In this document: positions 6,438-14,191 of the stretch, in pieces
How positions within the stretch are numbered: position 1 is the first letter of the stretch
Layout: each line of letters begins with the position of its first letter
Source of the DNA: an uncultured Treponema sp.
GTDB taxonomy: Bacteria; Spirochaetota; Spirochaetia; Treponematales; Treponemataceae
Length of the DNA stretch: 16,711 nt
Reading direction: 5' to 3'
Assembly: GCA_937885175.1 (NCBI GenBank)
Contig: CAKZZO010000058.1
Coordinates: forward strand, 1-16,711
Notes under the pieces: generated by a model
Databases searched by the model: none
What the model was told of the DNA's origin: nothing
What the model saw: the letters and a program-made list of their open reading frames with translations, nothing else
Made by a program: the position numbers and the translations under genes

Positions 6438-8483
6438 TTATTTTTCAGTGGCCTTTAAAAAGCCCTGCCAGTTTTCCGGCGGGTTTTTGATAAAAGCCTC
6501 GCATTTTTCCGCATATTTTGCGCTCACGGCATCCTTATCCGCCAAATCATGGAAGAGGTCTTTTGCGGCGGCAAAATCTCCCTGCCTGAAGAGTCCGTAG
6601 GGGTTTTCAAAGGCGGCAAAAACGGTTTCCTGTTCCTTGTATGCAGCTTCGCTCATGGGAGTGTAGACCAAAACAGGTTCCTTACGTCCTACAACGGCAA
6701 TGTTTGCAATGTTGCGGAATGCCAGTTTACAGCCGTCTGCCTGTGCCGCATCCATGGTGGATTGGGAACACATGGTATAGGTGCCAAACTGCTTGTTGAT
6801 TCCTTCCAGACGGGAGGCAAGGTTTACGGTGTCGCCCATCATGGTGTAGTCAAATCGCTTTGTGGAGCCAAAGTTGCCCACTGTTGCGGGACCAGTGTTA
6901 AGACCGATGCGCTGTCTGACGGGTTTTCCCGTGATGGCAATAAGTTCTTCCTGCATTTCAGCAAGTTTCCGCTGACATTCCATTGCCGCTTCCAGTCCGC
7001 GCCGTGCATGGTCTTTTTGGGTTGTGGGTGCATTCCAAAAGGCGATGATGGCGTCTCCTTCGTATTTGTCAATGGTTCCGCCATGGGCAAGAATCACATC
7101 AGTCATGGCACTGAGATAGGTATTCAGGAATGAGGTCAGGTCTTCCGGTGAAAGTCCTTCGGAAATAGTGGTGAATCCCTGAATGTCTGAAAAATAAGCA
7201 GTGATTTCCCGTCTTTCGCCACCCAGCACTAAGAGGTCGGGATTTTCAAGCAGGGTGTCGATGACTGAAGGACTCAGGTACTGACTGAATGCGCTCTTGA
7301 TGTAGCGTTTTTGCCTTCCTTCCGTAACGTAGGTGACGGAAACTGTTGCAGCAAATGAGAGCATAAAGGCTGTAATTGGCGCACCAAAAGGCAGAATCAG
7401 CCCGTAGTAAAAGGCGACATAGGTGATAAGTATGTAGAGGACAAGCCCTGCCACAAAACTTCCAGCCTGCATGAGCATGGTACGTATCTGAGGCTGGGAA
7501 AAGACCCTGCCAAGCAGACAGCCTGCAAGCACTGCAAGAAGCATGATACTGACAGTGGCGGCAGGAGAAATGTCCCTCAAAAAATGACCTTCCAGAATAG
7601 TGTCCAACTGGGAAATATGCACGCCAACTCCCGGATAGGTGACGGCAACGGGGCTGGTACAGATATCGTAAAGTCCGGGTGCGTAGAGACCAAAGAAGAC
7701 ATAACTTCCTTCAAACATTTTCGGGTCAAGGACAGATTCATTCAGGGGACTGCCGTCTTTTTCCGCCCGCTCAATGGCATATTCGCTCTGTAGAATCTGT
7801 GCGGCATTGTAGGGAACGTAGCGGTTTAAATCCCGCTGATAGCGGACATACATACCGCCGTCTTTTGCCTGAGGAATGCTGGCGATGTCGGGAGTTTTGC
7901 CGTCTACAAGGAGGTTTGCCAGCGCAAGACCGGGTTCTTTTTGGGCGGTGGCTGCATAAAATCTGCTTCTGCGGGCGGTGCCGTCTGTGTCCAGGGAACT
8001 GGTGACGTTTGCCAGCACTGCGGCAGAGCGGGCAATTGCTTCTACCGGACGTACTGGTTCTTCCGTGCTAAAATTGGCATCATAGTAGACCGTTTGGATT
8101 GCCCGTCCAAAACGCTGGCAGGCATCTCCAAAAGCTTCGTCATCGTCTGTACCATAGAGTGACGGCTCAGAATAAATCATATCAAAGGCAACGGATGCGG
8201 CGTTTCCCCGGTTAAAGAAATCAATCATTGAGCCGTAAGCGGCACGAGGCCAGGGCCAGCCCCAGCCCATTTCTTTTTTTGCCCAATCCAGGCTTTTTTG
8301 GTCTAGCAGGACAATGTTGATTTTTTCAGAGGGAGAAAAATAGGGGGCGGTTGCCTTCATGCGGCTGTCATAGGATTTGTGCTCAGTCCATGCAAAGACC
8401 TTGTTAAAGTGGAGGGTGCACACCAGTGCAAAAACCAGTGTGCACAAAACTGCCAGCTGTATCAGTTTTTTTGTTTTTTTCAT
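6438..8483 (-). CDS. CHASE2-domain class III adenylate cyclase
   Basis: A 681-residue membrane enzyme making cAMP from ATP. Order: N-terminal membrane helix (about 7-25), extracytoplasmic CHASE2 sensor (about 30-300), three membrane helices (about 308-326, 338-358, 362-385), short linker, class III cyclase domain (about 420-610) and a C-terminal TPR-like tail (about 615-678). All catalytic residues are present: metal-binding Asp433 (FSDIQGFT) and Asp477 (KYEGD), adenine-selecting Lys473 and Asp545 (FDYTMMGD), and transition-state Asn554 and Arg558 (VNLASR). It should be active and ATP specific rather than a guanylate cyclase. It starts 3 nt after the stop of the SH3 gene with no clear ribosome site, so translation is probably coupled. 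The ligand is unknown. Confidence 0.93.
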   Translation of the reverse strand: MKKTKKLIQLAVLCTLVFALVCTLHFNKVFAWTEHKSYDSRMKATAPYFSPSEKINIVLLDQKSLDWAKKEMGWGWPWPRAAYGSMIDFFNRGNAASVAFDMIYSEPSLYGTDDDEAFGDACQRFGRAIQTVYYDANFSTEEPVRPVEAIARSAAVLANVTSSLDTDGTARRSRFYAATAQKEPGLALANLLVDGKTPDIASIPQAKDGGMYVRYQRDLNRYVPYNAAQILQSEYAIERAEKDGSPLNESVLDPKMFEGSYVFFGLYAPGLYDICTSPVAVTYPGVGVHISQLDTILEGHFLRDISPAATVSIMLLAVLAGCLLGRVFSQPQIRTMLMQAGSFVAGLVLYILITYVAFYYGLILPFGAPITAFMLSFAATVSVTYVTEGRQKRYIKSAFSQYLSPSVIDTLLENPDLLVLGGERREITAYFSDIQGFTTISEGLSPEDLTSFLNTYLSAMTDVILAHGGTIDKYEGDAIIAFWNAPTTQKDHARRGLEAAMECQRKLAEMQEELIAITGKPVRQRIGLNTGPATVGNFGSTKRFDYTMMGDTVNLASRLEGINKQFGTYTMCSQSTMDAAQADGCKLAFRNIANIAVVGRKEPVLVYTPMSEAAYKEQETVFAAFENPYGLFRQGDFAAAKDLFHDLADKDAVSAKYAEKCEAFIKNPPENWQGFLKATEK

Positions 8484-8486
8484 AGA

Positions 8487-9020
8487 TTAGTCATCGAGGA
8501 GTTTTTTCAGATTCTTTTTTGCATCGTTAAGCGTGTCTTTTGCAGAATCTTTTGCGGAATTGACGGTTTCTTCCAGAGAAGACTTTGCCTTGCCTCCAGC
8601 ATCTTTTGCCGCTTCCTTGGTCTTTTCCGCTGCGTCTTTTGCGTCTGCCTTGATTTTTTCCTGGGCATCTGCAAGGTCATTTTCCGCAGAGGCTTTGAGC
8701 CCTTTTCCCGCCAGCGCAAGGTTGTCAATAGAACCGAGCACTGAATTTTCCTTGGCGATTTTCTTTGAAGTCAGGCTGCTGTTGGAAATCCATCCGGTTT
8801 TTCCATTTACCTCTACCTGTGTTTTATTGGATTTGCTTTCGAGTACAGTGCAGACATCTCCGTATTCTGCGGTCGTCACTGTGGAAGCAAACCAACCTGT
8901 TGAAGACTTGACCTTTGCAGTTTTGTCTGCAACGTAGACTTTTGCGCCTTTTTCAAAACTTGCAGCGAATGTGGCTGCAAGCGAAAAGAGAACGAGAAGA
9001 ATCAGCATATGTTTTTTCAT
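8487..9020 (-). CDS. Exported SH3-domain protein with LEA-like helical tail
   Basis: A 177-residue protein. Residues 1-20 form a signal peptide (MKKH, then a hydrophobic run ending AATFAA). Residues about 25-85 look like a bacterial SH3 domain (KVYVADKTAKVKSS..GWFAS, YGDVCTVLES..., KTGWISNSSL). Residues about 100-175 are a Lys/Asp/Glu/Ala-rich amphipathic helix with near-repeats (DAKDAAEKTKEAAKDAGGKA, NSAKDSAKDTLNDAKKNLKK), like LEA-type tails. It is probably periplasmic and may bind peptidoglycan or shield proteins. The start at 9020 has AGGGTGG upstream; longer frames begin before the promoter. It is the first gene of the operon with the CHASE2 cyclase, which hints at a shared extracytoplasmic signal. 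Confidence 0.8.
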   Translation of the reverse strand: MKKHMLILLVLFSLAATFAASFEKGAKVYVADKTAKVKSSTGWFASTVTTAEYGDVCTVLESKSNKTQVEVNGKTGWISNSSLTSKKIAKENSVLGSIDNLALAGKGLKASAENDLADAQEKIKADAKDAAEKTKEAAKDAGGKAKSSLEETVNSAKDSAKDTLNDAKKNLKKLLDD

Positions 9021-9054
9021 GCCATACCACCCTTTATAAGAAGATTTGCCATAC

Positions 9055-9083
9055 AGTATATCACATGTGCTCTCTTTTCTCAA
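9055..9083 (-). promoter_or_regulatory. Promoter of the SH3-adenylate cyclase operon
   Basis: On the minus strand TTGAGA (9083-9078), a 17-nt spacer and TATACT (9060-9055). The leader to the start at 9020 is about 27-30 nt with a visible ribosome site, so this operon is not leaderless. Confidence 0.75.
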
Positions 9084-9096
9084 ATAGAAAAAAACG

Positions 9097-9102
9097 GTAG
9101 AC
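9097..9102 (+). promoter_or_regulatory. Weak candidate -10 box of the antiporter gene
   Basis: TAGACT at about 9097-9102 could be a -10 box; no good -35 hexamer is seen at the right distance. It lies back to back with the SH3 operon promoter in the 119-base divergent gap. Confidence 0.3.
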
Positions 9103-9139
9103 TGAAAATAAAAGAAAAGAAAATCGAGGAAAAGTATTT

Positions 9140-10867
9140 ATGGAAGATCCCTTCGCACATCTTTTACCGTCATTCATGCAGTTTTTAACGCTTACGGGAG
9201 CACGCTTTGTGCTGCTTGTGGGCGTAATGATGTTTTTTGGCTCTGCAGGCGGACGCTTGTTTCAAAAACTTAAAATTCCTCAGGTGGTCGGCTATATTGT
9301 TGTGGGCATCCTGCTGGGTGTTTCTGGCATGTGGGTTCTGGGAAAAGAAACAATTGTCGCACTTAATCCTATCAGCACGATTTCCCTTTCGCTGATTGGC
9401 TTTTTGGTGGGTGCGGAACTGAAAATCGAGGTGATAAAAAAATACGGCAAGCAGTTTGTTGGCATCTTGCTGGGTGAGTCGATTACTCCTTTTTTTGTGG
9501 TGGGCATTTTGACTGGCGGGGTCAGTTTTCTGTTTACGAGGCAAATTCCCTATTCGGTTTCCATAGGACTTTTGCTGGGTGCCATTTGTGCCGCAACCGC
9601 TCCTGCCGCCACCACAGATGTGCTAAAAGAATACCGCACCAAAGGTCCTCTCACCACAACCATTTTGGGTATTGTGGCCATGGATGATGCGGTTGCGCTG
9701 ATTCTCTATGCGATTGCCGCCACCATTGCGTCTCCCCTGCTGGGAGGCCACAGTATTTCTCTGGCGGCACAGTTAGGCGCAATCTGCTATGACATTTTTG
9801 GCTCTATCGTGATGGGCATGGCTTTTGGCTTTGTGCTCAGCCTGATTCTCAAATACACCATGGATGATGACGGCCGCGTACTGGGATTTTCTCTGGGCAT
9901 TCTGCTTTTGAGCACAGGCATCTGCGATCTCCTGCACCTTGACCACATTCTTTCTGCCATGTTCATTGGCTTCTTTATGACCAATTTTGCCCACAAAAAG
10001 ACACGCCCCATGTTCAGACTGGTGGAACGCTTTACGCCGCCTATTTACGTGCTTTTTTTTGTGACCGTAGGTGCAAAACTCAACGTATGGATTTTAACCC
10101 CCTTCTTTTTAGTCATTGCCCTGCTTTACGTGGGCGGACGAACGCTGGGAAAAACAATCGGATCTCGTCTGGGTGCCCGCCTGACCAAGGCTCCTGAAAG
10201 CGTGCGAAAATACCTCCCCTTCTGTCTGCTGAGCCAAGCGGGTGTGGCAATCGGTTTGAGTATTGCGGCAGGAAACGACTTTCCGGACAGCATTGGCCCG
10301 CAAATCATGCTGATTATTACGGCGACTACTTTTGTCGTGCAGATTTTGGGGCCCATTTGCGTAAAATATGGCGTAACAAAGGCGGGAGAAGTAGGTCTGA
10401 ATGTTACGGAAGAAGATATCCGCAAAAAGACACTGGTTAAAGATGTTGCCGTCAGCGGAAAACCTGTCTGTTCGTCCATCTCCTATGCCATTGTAAATGA
10501 AGACGATGTGGTTGGAAAAATCATTTCTGACTTTGCTGCCCATGAAAACATGAATTACGAAGTGCGGGGCAAGGACGGTCTGCTTGTGGGGCAGATTTCT
10601 CTGGCCCGCATAAAAGATGCCATGCAGATTGGTGTCCTTGCCGACATGATGCCTGTTTTTGACCTTATGGAAAAGCCTTTGGCCACCTGTCTCCCTGAAA
10701 CACCGCTCCCTGATGCCTATCAACTTTTTGCCGACCATGACACCGAAGCAATAAACATTGTGGACTCACAGGGTAAGCCCATGGGTATTCTGGAAAAATA
10801 CACTGTTGACCATTATATCCACACCAAAATCGTTGAACTGGAGCACAAACTGGAAAACATGGGTTGA
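9140..10867 (+). CDS. CPA2-family cation:proton antiporter with C-terminal CBS-like region
   Basis: A 575-residue membrane protein. Residues about 20-410 hold some 12 hydrophobic helices with the CPA2 core: TTDVLKE around Asp160 (the unwound-helix region) and the paired Asp182-Asp183 in IVAMDDAVALILY, typical of electrogenic Na+ (or K+)/H+ exchangers. Arg334 in a late helix may be the basic core partner. Residues about 425-565 are soluble and look like a CBS-domain pair (VGKIISDFAAHENMNYEV, PLPDAYQLFADHDTEAINIVDSQGKPMGILEK), probably a cytoplasmic regulatory module. GAGGA at 9126-9130 lies 9 nt before the ATG. It is monocistronic and converges with the peptidase gene across repeat element B. 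The ion specificity cannot be read from the sequence. Confidence 0.88.
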   Translation: MEDPFAHLLPSFMQFLTLTGARFVLLVGVMMFFGSAGGRLFQKLKIPQVVGYIVVGILLGVSGMWVLGKETIVALNPISTISLSLIGFLVGAELKIEVIKKYGKQFVGILLGESITPFFVVGILTGGVSFLFTRQIPYSVSIGLLLGAICAATAPAATTDVLKEYRTKGPLTTTILGIVAMDDAVALILYAIAATIASPLLGGHSISLAAQLGAICYDIFGSIVMGMAFGFVLSLILKYTMDDDGRVLGFSLGILLLSTGICDLLHLDHILSAMFIGFFMTNFAHKKTRPMFRLVERFTPPIYVLFFVTVGAKLNVWILTPFFLVIALLYVGGRTLGKTIGSRLGARLTKAPESVRKYLPFCLLSQAGVAIGLSIAAGNDFPDSIGPQIMLIITATTFVVQILGPICVKYGVTKAGEVGLNVTEEDIRKKTLVKDVAVSGKPVCSSISYAIVNEDDVVGKIISDFAAHENMNYEVRGKDGLLVGQISLARIKDAMQIGVLADMMPVFDLMEKPLATCLPETPLPDAYQLFADHDTEAINIVDSQGKPMGILEKYTVDHYIHTKIVELEHKLENMG

Positions 10868-10875
10868 TTTTTTTG

Positions 10876-10994
10876 AGGGGGCGAGCCCGCCCCCTAGTCG
10901 GCACCGCCTCGAAACTTCGCTCACGCTCCGTTGCGCATGCGTTGCCTCCATACCCCCACCGCCTAGGGGCGATAGGTTTGCTTTTCAGCCCCTA
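10876..10994. repeat. Two-hairpin intergenic element, copy B (long form)
   Basis: Hairpin 1 has arms AGGGGGCG (10876-10883) and CGCCCCCT (10888-10895) with the same AGCC loop as copy A. The conserved 14-mer is at 10891-10904 and the 17-mer at 10940-10956. Hairpin 2 has arms TAGGGGC (10964-10970) and GCCCCTA (10988-10994). Between the two conserved blocks it holds 35 nt (10905-10939) where copy A has 2 nt. It fills the convergent gap between the antiporter and peptidase genes, and its right arm overlaps the peptidase stop codon. A T tract lies before, not after, hairpin 1. Confidence 0.8.
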
Positions 10995-12137
10995 ACACCT
11001 GATAATTCTGGAATGGGTAATTACTTCATTGCCCTTTTCCGTAATCAGCACGTCATTTTCCAAGCGAACGCCACCCAGTTTTGGGTCGTAAAGGCCCGGT
11101 TCAAGCGTTACAATCATGCCGGACTTAAAGACTTTTTCTTCGTCAATTTTTCCGGAAATGCGGGGATATTCGTGGATTTCCAGACCAATGCCGTGGCCAA
11201 GTGTGTGGGGCATGACGCGCTTTGCCTTTGCAAACACATTTTCTGCAGCCTTTCCTGCAAGACGGATGGGGCTTTCTGCCTGATAGAGGGGGAGAGCCGT
11301 TTCTGCTGCCTTTTCCACCAGGGCAAGCAATTTTTCCTGGGCTTCAGAAAGCGGGGCTCTGGCAACAGTTACCGTGGTATCGCTGGTGTAGCCTTCGTAG
11401 ACCACGCCAAAATCCAAAATGGAAAGCCCCGCTGTTGCCCAGGGCGCAGCAGTGTAGCCGGGAAAGGCATGAATTGCCCAACTGCGGTCTGGACCTGCTG
11501 CCAGTGTGTCAAAGCCTGTGCGTTCGCAGCCGTGTTTCCGGCATTCTTTTTCAATAAGCAGGGCAACATCGCTTTCCCTTTGCAGTGCGCCTGAACGGAT
11601 GCCGTCCTCAATCTGGTCAATAATCAAGTCTCCAATGCGGGCGGCTTCCTTGGTGCAGGCAATTTCGTATTCGTCCTTGCAGGCCCGCTCTTCCACCACA
11701 AAATCATGCAGGCTTTTTTCGCGGCAGCGCACATCCCAGCCGTCCAGAGCGTCCACATATTTGAGAAAGAGAGGATAAGGCGTTTCCGGCGGAATCTCTA
11801 CGCTTTGTTTTCCCGCACTGTCAAAATCATGGAGAACAGCCTTTACCGCCTTAAGGTTGTTGCGCTCATATTTTTCCGACGGAATGATTTTACAGTCTAT
11901 TGCCCGCTCATTGGCGAGATTTACATCCCAGGGTACAAGCACTGTCTGGCCGTCTGCGCTCACGATAAGAAGTGCATCGCTGGGATGCCCGGAATAATAG
12001 CGTACCGCAGGATTTCGTCTGCCTTCGGTATCTTCAAACACCGTCGCGCCAATGGCATGCTCGCGCATATAGGCAAAAAGTTTTTCCTTGCGCGAGGCAT
12101 AGATTTTTTTGAGTTGGTCTTTTGAGTAAGGAGTCAT
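10992..12137 (-). CDS. M24-family Xaa-Pro aminopeptidase-like metallopeptidase
   Basis: A 381-residue protein with a creatinase/prolidase-type N-terminal domain (about 1-150) and a pita-bread M24 catalytic domain (about 155-378). The five expected metal ligands are present: Asp242 and Asp253 (LDFGVVYEGYTSDTT), His315 (TLGHGIGLEIHE), Glu346 (TLEPGLYD) and Glu360 (RLENDV). His223 also matches a conserved active-site histidine. Such enzymes remove N-terminal residues next to proline or cleave Xaa-Pro dipeptides in the cytoplasm; which activity applies is not decided by the sequence. Its ATG overlaps the murJ stop codon (ATGA), with an AAGGTGAG site upstream, so translation is coupled to murJ. 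Confidence 0.9.
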   Translation of the reverse strand: MTPYSKDQLKKIYASRKEKLFAYMREHAIGATVFEDTEGRRNPAVRYYSGHPSDALLIVSADGQTVLVPWDVNLANERAIDCKIIPSEKYERNNLKAVKAVLHDFDSAGKQSVEIPPETPYPLFLKYVDALDGWDVRCREKSLHDFVVEERACKDEYEIACTKEAARIGDLIIDQIEDGIRSGALQRESDVALLIEKECRKHGCERTGFDTLAAGPDRSWAIHAFPGYTAAPWATAGLSILDFGVVYEGYTSDTTVTVARAPLSEAQEKLLALVEKAAETALPLYQAESPIRLAGKAAENVFAKAKRVMPHTLGHGIGLEIHEYPRISGKIDEEKVFKSGMIVTLEPGLYDPKLGGVRLENDVLITEKGNEVITHSRIIRC

Positions 12138-13714
12138 TTTCTCACCTTCGCAATGATTATTTTTACTATTATATCTTTTGTCAGAACAAGCAGCGCTATA
12201 CCGACCGCAGCAAAAACTACTGCTGTTGCCGCAAATGGAATGCCAAAGGCAAGCAGGCGGCCGTGGTCAGCAAAAAGGGGCAGCGTCACCATGCGTACAA
12301 AATGGGCGGGAACTGCGGCAATCAATGAAAAGATAATGAGTTTGAGGGCGTAAAGCACAATGCCGCGGATAACCTTTGCCACATTAATCACGGGATTCTT
12401 TTTGAGAAAGATAAAGAGCATGATAGTGTTTACCGCACTGGCAAGGGAAAGGGCAAGGGCTATGCCGCCGCCGCTCATGGGAGCAACCAGAAGGAGGGCG
12501 CAGAGAATGTTTACCCCAAAGCCGATAATGCCTGCCAGCGTAGGTGATTTTGTATTTCCCTGGGCATAAAAGGCTGGGGAGATGATGCGGTTAATGGCGA
12601 TAAAAAAGAGACCTGCAATGTGCCAGCGGAATGCCTTCAGGGTAAGGAAAACAGAAGTGTCGTCAAAACTGCGGCTCTTGTATACCAAGGATATTATTTC
12701 TCTGCCAGAGATGAGGGACAGAAAGGTAATGGGAATGGAAATAAGGGCGATGATTTTGCAGGCAGTGGTGAGCATGGAGTTGAATTCCTCCCAACGTTCT
12801 GATTTTGCCATGCCGCTTAAATCCGGCAGAATCACCGTACCGATAGAGACTGCAAAAACTCCCAGAATCAGTTCCTGCAGGCGGAGAGAATATTGCAGGC
12901 TGGAAACAATGCCCGCACCAGCACGACCTGCCAGTGCCGTGGAAACAAGGTCGTTCAGTTGATAGGCCGCCATGCCGACTATGGTTGGTCCAATCAGGCG
13001 GACAACTGTGCGGGTGCCGGGGTTGGTGAATGCTTTTCTAAGGCTGGTAAAGCCAGTTGCCCAGCCCGTGCGAATCACAAAGGGAAGCTGAAACAAGGCC
13101 TGTACGCATCCGCCTGCAATCACACCAAATGCCATGGCGCGGGCAGGATTTGCCGTATGGGGGGCAAGCAGGTAGGTGAGGGCAATCACGAATGCGTTAA
13201 AGAGCACGGGCGTAAATCCTGAGGGGGAAAAAATCTTAACGCCGTTCAGCACGCCCTGAAAAAATGCCGCTATCGAAATGACAAAGAGGTAGGGAAACAT
13301 AATCCGCGTAAGAATCGTAGTTTCTTCCAATACAAGTGGATTCTTTCCGTCGTAAAAAAAAGGAATAATCAGCGGAGTAAGCGCAATGCCCAGGCTTACC
13401 ACCACCGCTGTCAAAAAAGACACCAGGGTAAAGGTTGCTCGTAAAAAATCTTTTGTATGTGCCTTGCCGTCTTCGTCGCTGGCTTCTTCCAGATAACCGC
13501 GGAATGTGGGGATAAAGGCCACGCTGATGGCATTTTCCGCAAAGAGCCGGCGAAAGAGATTGGGAATCATAAAGGCAATGCCAAATGCATCTGCATAGAT
13601 TGACGTACCCAAAAATGCTGCCTTTGTCATCTCGCGGATTAAACCGAGTATGCGCGAACACAGGGTAAAAAAAGAGAGCGAGAGTCCGGCAGAGAGTAAG
13701 GATTTTTTTGCCAT
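12134..13714 (-). CDS. murJ: Lipid II flippase MurJ (MviN family)
   Basis: A 526-residue integral membrane protein with about 14 hydrophobic helices, the standard MurJ size. It flips undecaprenyl-linked peptidoglycan precursor (lipid II) across the inner membrane. Conserved charged residues in the first helices are present: Arg21 and Arg27 (SRILGLIRE), Asp42 (YADAFGIAFMIPN) and Arg55/Arg56 (NLFRRLFAE). The start at 13714 matches the family N-terminus (KSLLSAGLSLSFFTLCSRILG). The extended -10 box ends 6 nt before the ATG and there is no Shine-Dalgarno site, so the mRNA is probably leaderless. It is the first gene of a two-gene operon with the M24 peptidase. Confidence 0.95.
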   Translation of the reverse strand: MAKKSLLSAGLSLSFFTLCSRILGLIREMTKAAFLGTSIYADAFGIAFMIPNLFRRLFAENAISVAFIPTFRGYLEEASDEDGKAHTKDFLRATFTLVSFLTAVVVSLGIALTPLIIPFFYDGKNPLVLEETTILTRIMFPYLFVISIAAFFQGVLNGVKIFSPSGFTPVLFNAFVIALTYLLAPHTANPARAMAFGVIAGGCVQALFQLPFVIRTGWATGFTSLRKAFTNPGTRTVVRLIGPTIVGMAAYQLNDLVSTALAGRAGAGIVSSLQYSLRLQELILGVFAVSIGTVILPDLSGMAKSERWEEFNSMLTTACKIIALISIPITFLSLISGREIISLVYKSRSFDDTSVFLTLKAFRWHIAGLFFIAINRIISPAFYAQGNTKSPTLAGIIGFGVNILCALLLVAPMSGGGIALALSLASAVNTIMLFIFLKKNPVINVAKVIRGIVLYALKLIIFSLIAAVPAHFVRMVTLPLFADHGRLLAFGIPFAATAVVFAAVGIALLVLTKDIIVKIIIAKVRK

Positions 13715-13720
13715 AGCGTG

Positions 13721-13729
13721 ATTATAGCA
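13721..13729 (-). promoter_or_regulatory. murJ: Extended -10 promoter of murJ
   Basis: The minus strand reads TGCTATAAT, a perfect extended -10 box, ending 6 nt before the murJ ATG. No good -35 box is seen. The place of a -35 box would overlap the -35 box of the divergent ACP promoter. Confidence 0.65.
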
Positions 13730-13740
13730 AAATGAAAGGA

Positions 13741-13769
13741 TTGCGTATATATTTTTTTTCGGTTATACT
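13741..13769 (+). promoter_or_regulatory. Promoter of the ACP/ketosynthase unit
   Basis: TTGCGT (13741-13746), a 17-nt spacer and TATACT (13764-13769). Start of transcription is expected near 13776, giving a leader of about 52 nt with a small hairpin (GCCC 13801-13804 with GGGC 13810-13813) just before the ribosome site. Confidence 0.75.
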
Positions 13770-13827
13770 GGGAATGCTAAACTAGGCACTATTTTTGATA
13801 GCCCGAAAAGGGCATAGGAGTAAACAA

Positions 13828-14070
13828 ATGGAAAAGACAGAAGTACAGGCAAAATTGAAGGACTTTTTTATGTCAAACTTGGGTGTTGACGGCGATGTGC
13901 TCAAATATGACACCGCACTCTTTGGCGATGAGGTTGGTCTGGATTCAGTAGACTCTCTGGAAATCATCTCTTTTGCTGATGACGAATACGGTGTTTCTAT
14001 GACAGGACTTCCCAAGGAAACTTTCTACAGCATCGACACGATTGCTGACTACATCGTAAAGAACGCATAA
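13828..14070 (+). CDS. Acyl carrier protein
   Basis: An 80-residue acidic protein of normal ACP size. Ser40 in GLDSVDSLE is the expected 4'-phosphopantetheine attachment site. The flanking pattern (GDEVGLDSVDSLEIISF) is close to ACPs of specialised type II systems as well as to FAS ACPs, so the pathway cannot be fixed from it alone. AGGAG at 13816-13820 lies 7 nt before the ATG at 13828; a longer frame from 13795 would start upstream of this site and was rejected. It is followed after 121 nt by the double ketosynthase gene on the same strand, its likely partner enzyme. Confidence 0.93.
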   Translation: MEKTEVQAKLKDFFMSNLGVDGDVLKYDTALFGDEVGLDSVDSLEIISFADDEYGVSMTGLPKETFYSIDTIADYIVKNA

Positions 14071-14076
14071 GGAGTA

Positions 14077-14145
14077 TTCCTAAAAGTCGCTAAAAGTGGT
14101 TTTTAGGAAACTCGCGAGTTTTAAGGCGATGCCCTAAAACATCGC
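14077..14145 (+). other. Three successive palindromes between ACP and ketosynthase genes
   Basis: (i) TTCCTAAAA (14077-14085) with TTTTAGGAA (14101-14109), 9 bp, 15-nt loop. (ii) The perfect 14-bp palindrome AAACTCGCGAGTTT (14108-14121). (iii) GCGATG (14126-14131) with CATCGC (14140-14145), 8-nt loop. None is followed by a T run, so this is not a plain intrinsic terminator. It may set different ACP and ketosynthase levels, stabilise the ACP message, or bind a regulator. Confidence 0.7.
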
Positions 14146-14191
14146 AGACAATAGTGCACCATAAAAGAAATAAAGAAATGAGGAATTCACC

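Noticed and set aside
10868..10895. Hairpin 1 of element B as an intrinsic terminator of the antiporter gene
   Set aside because: The T tract precedes the hairpin on the plus strand and becomes an A tract after it on the minus strand, so neither direction has stem followed by U run.
13795..13827. Longer ACP frame from 13795
   Set aside because: The ribosome site AGGAG at 13816-13820 lies inside this extension and fits the ATG at 13828; ACPs do not carry such an extension.
14077..14145. Palindromes between ACP and ketosynthase genes as a third copy of the two-hairpin element
   Set aside because: Only short similarity (for example CCCTAAAAC) and neither the conserved 14-mer nor the 17-mer is present.
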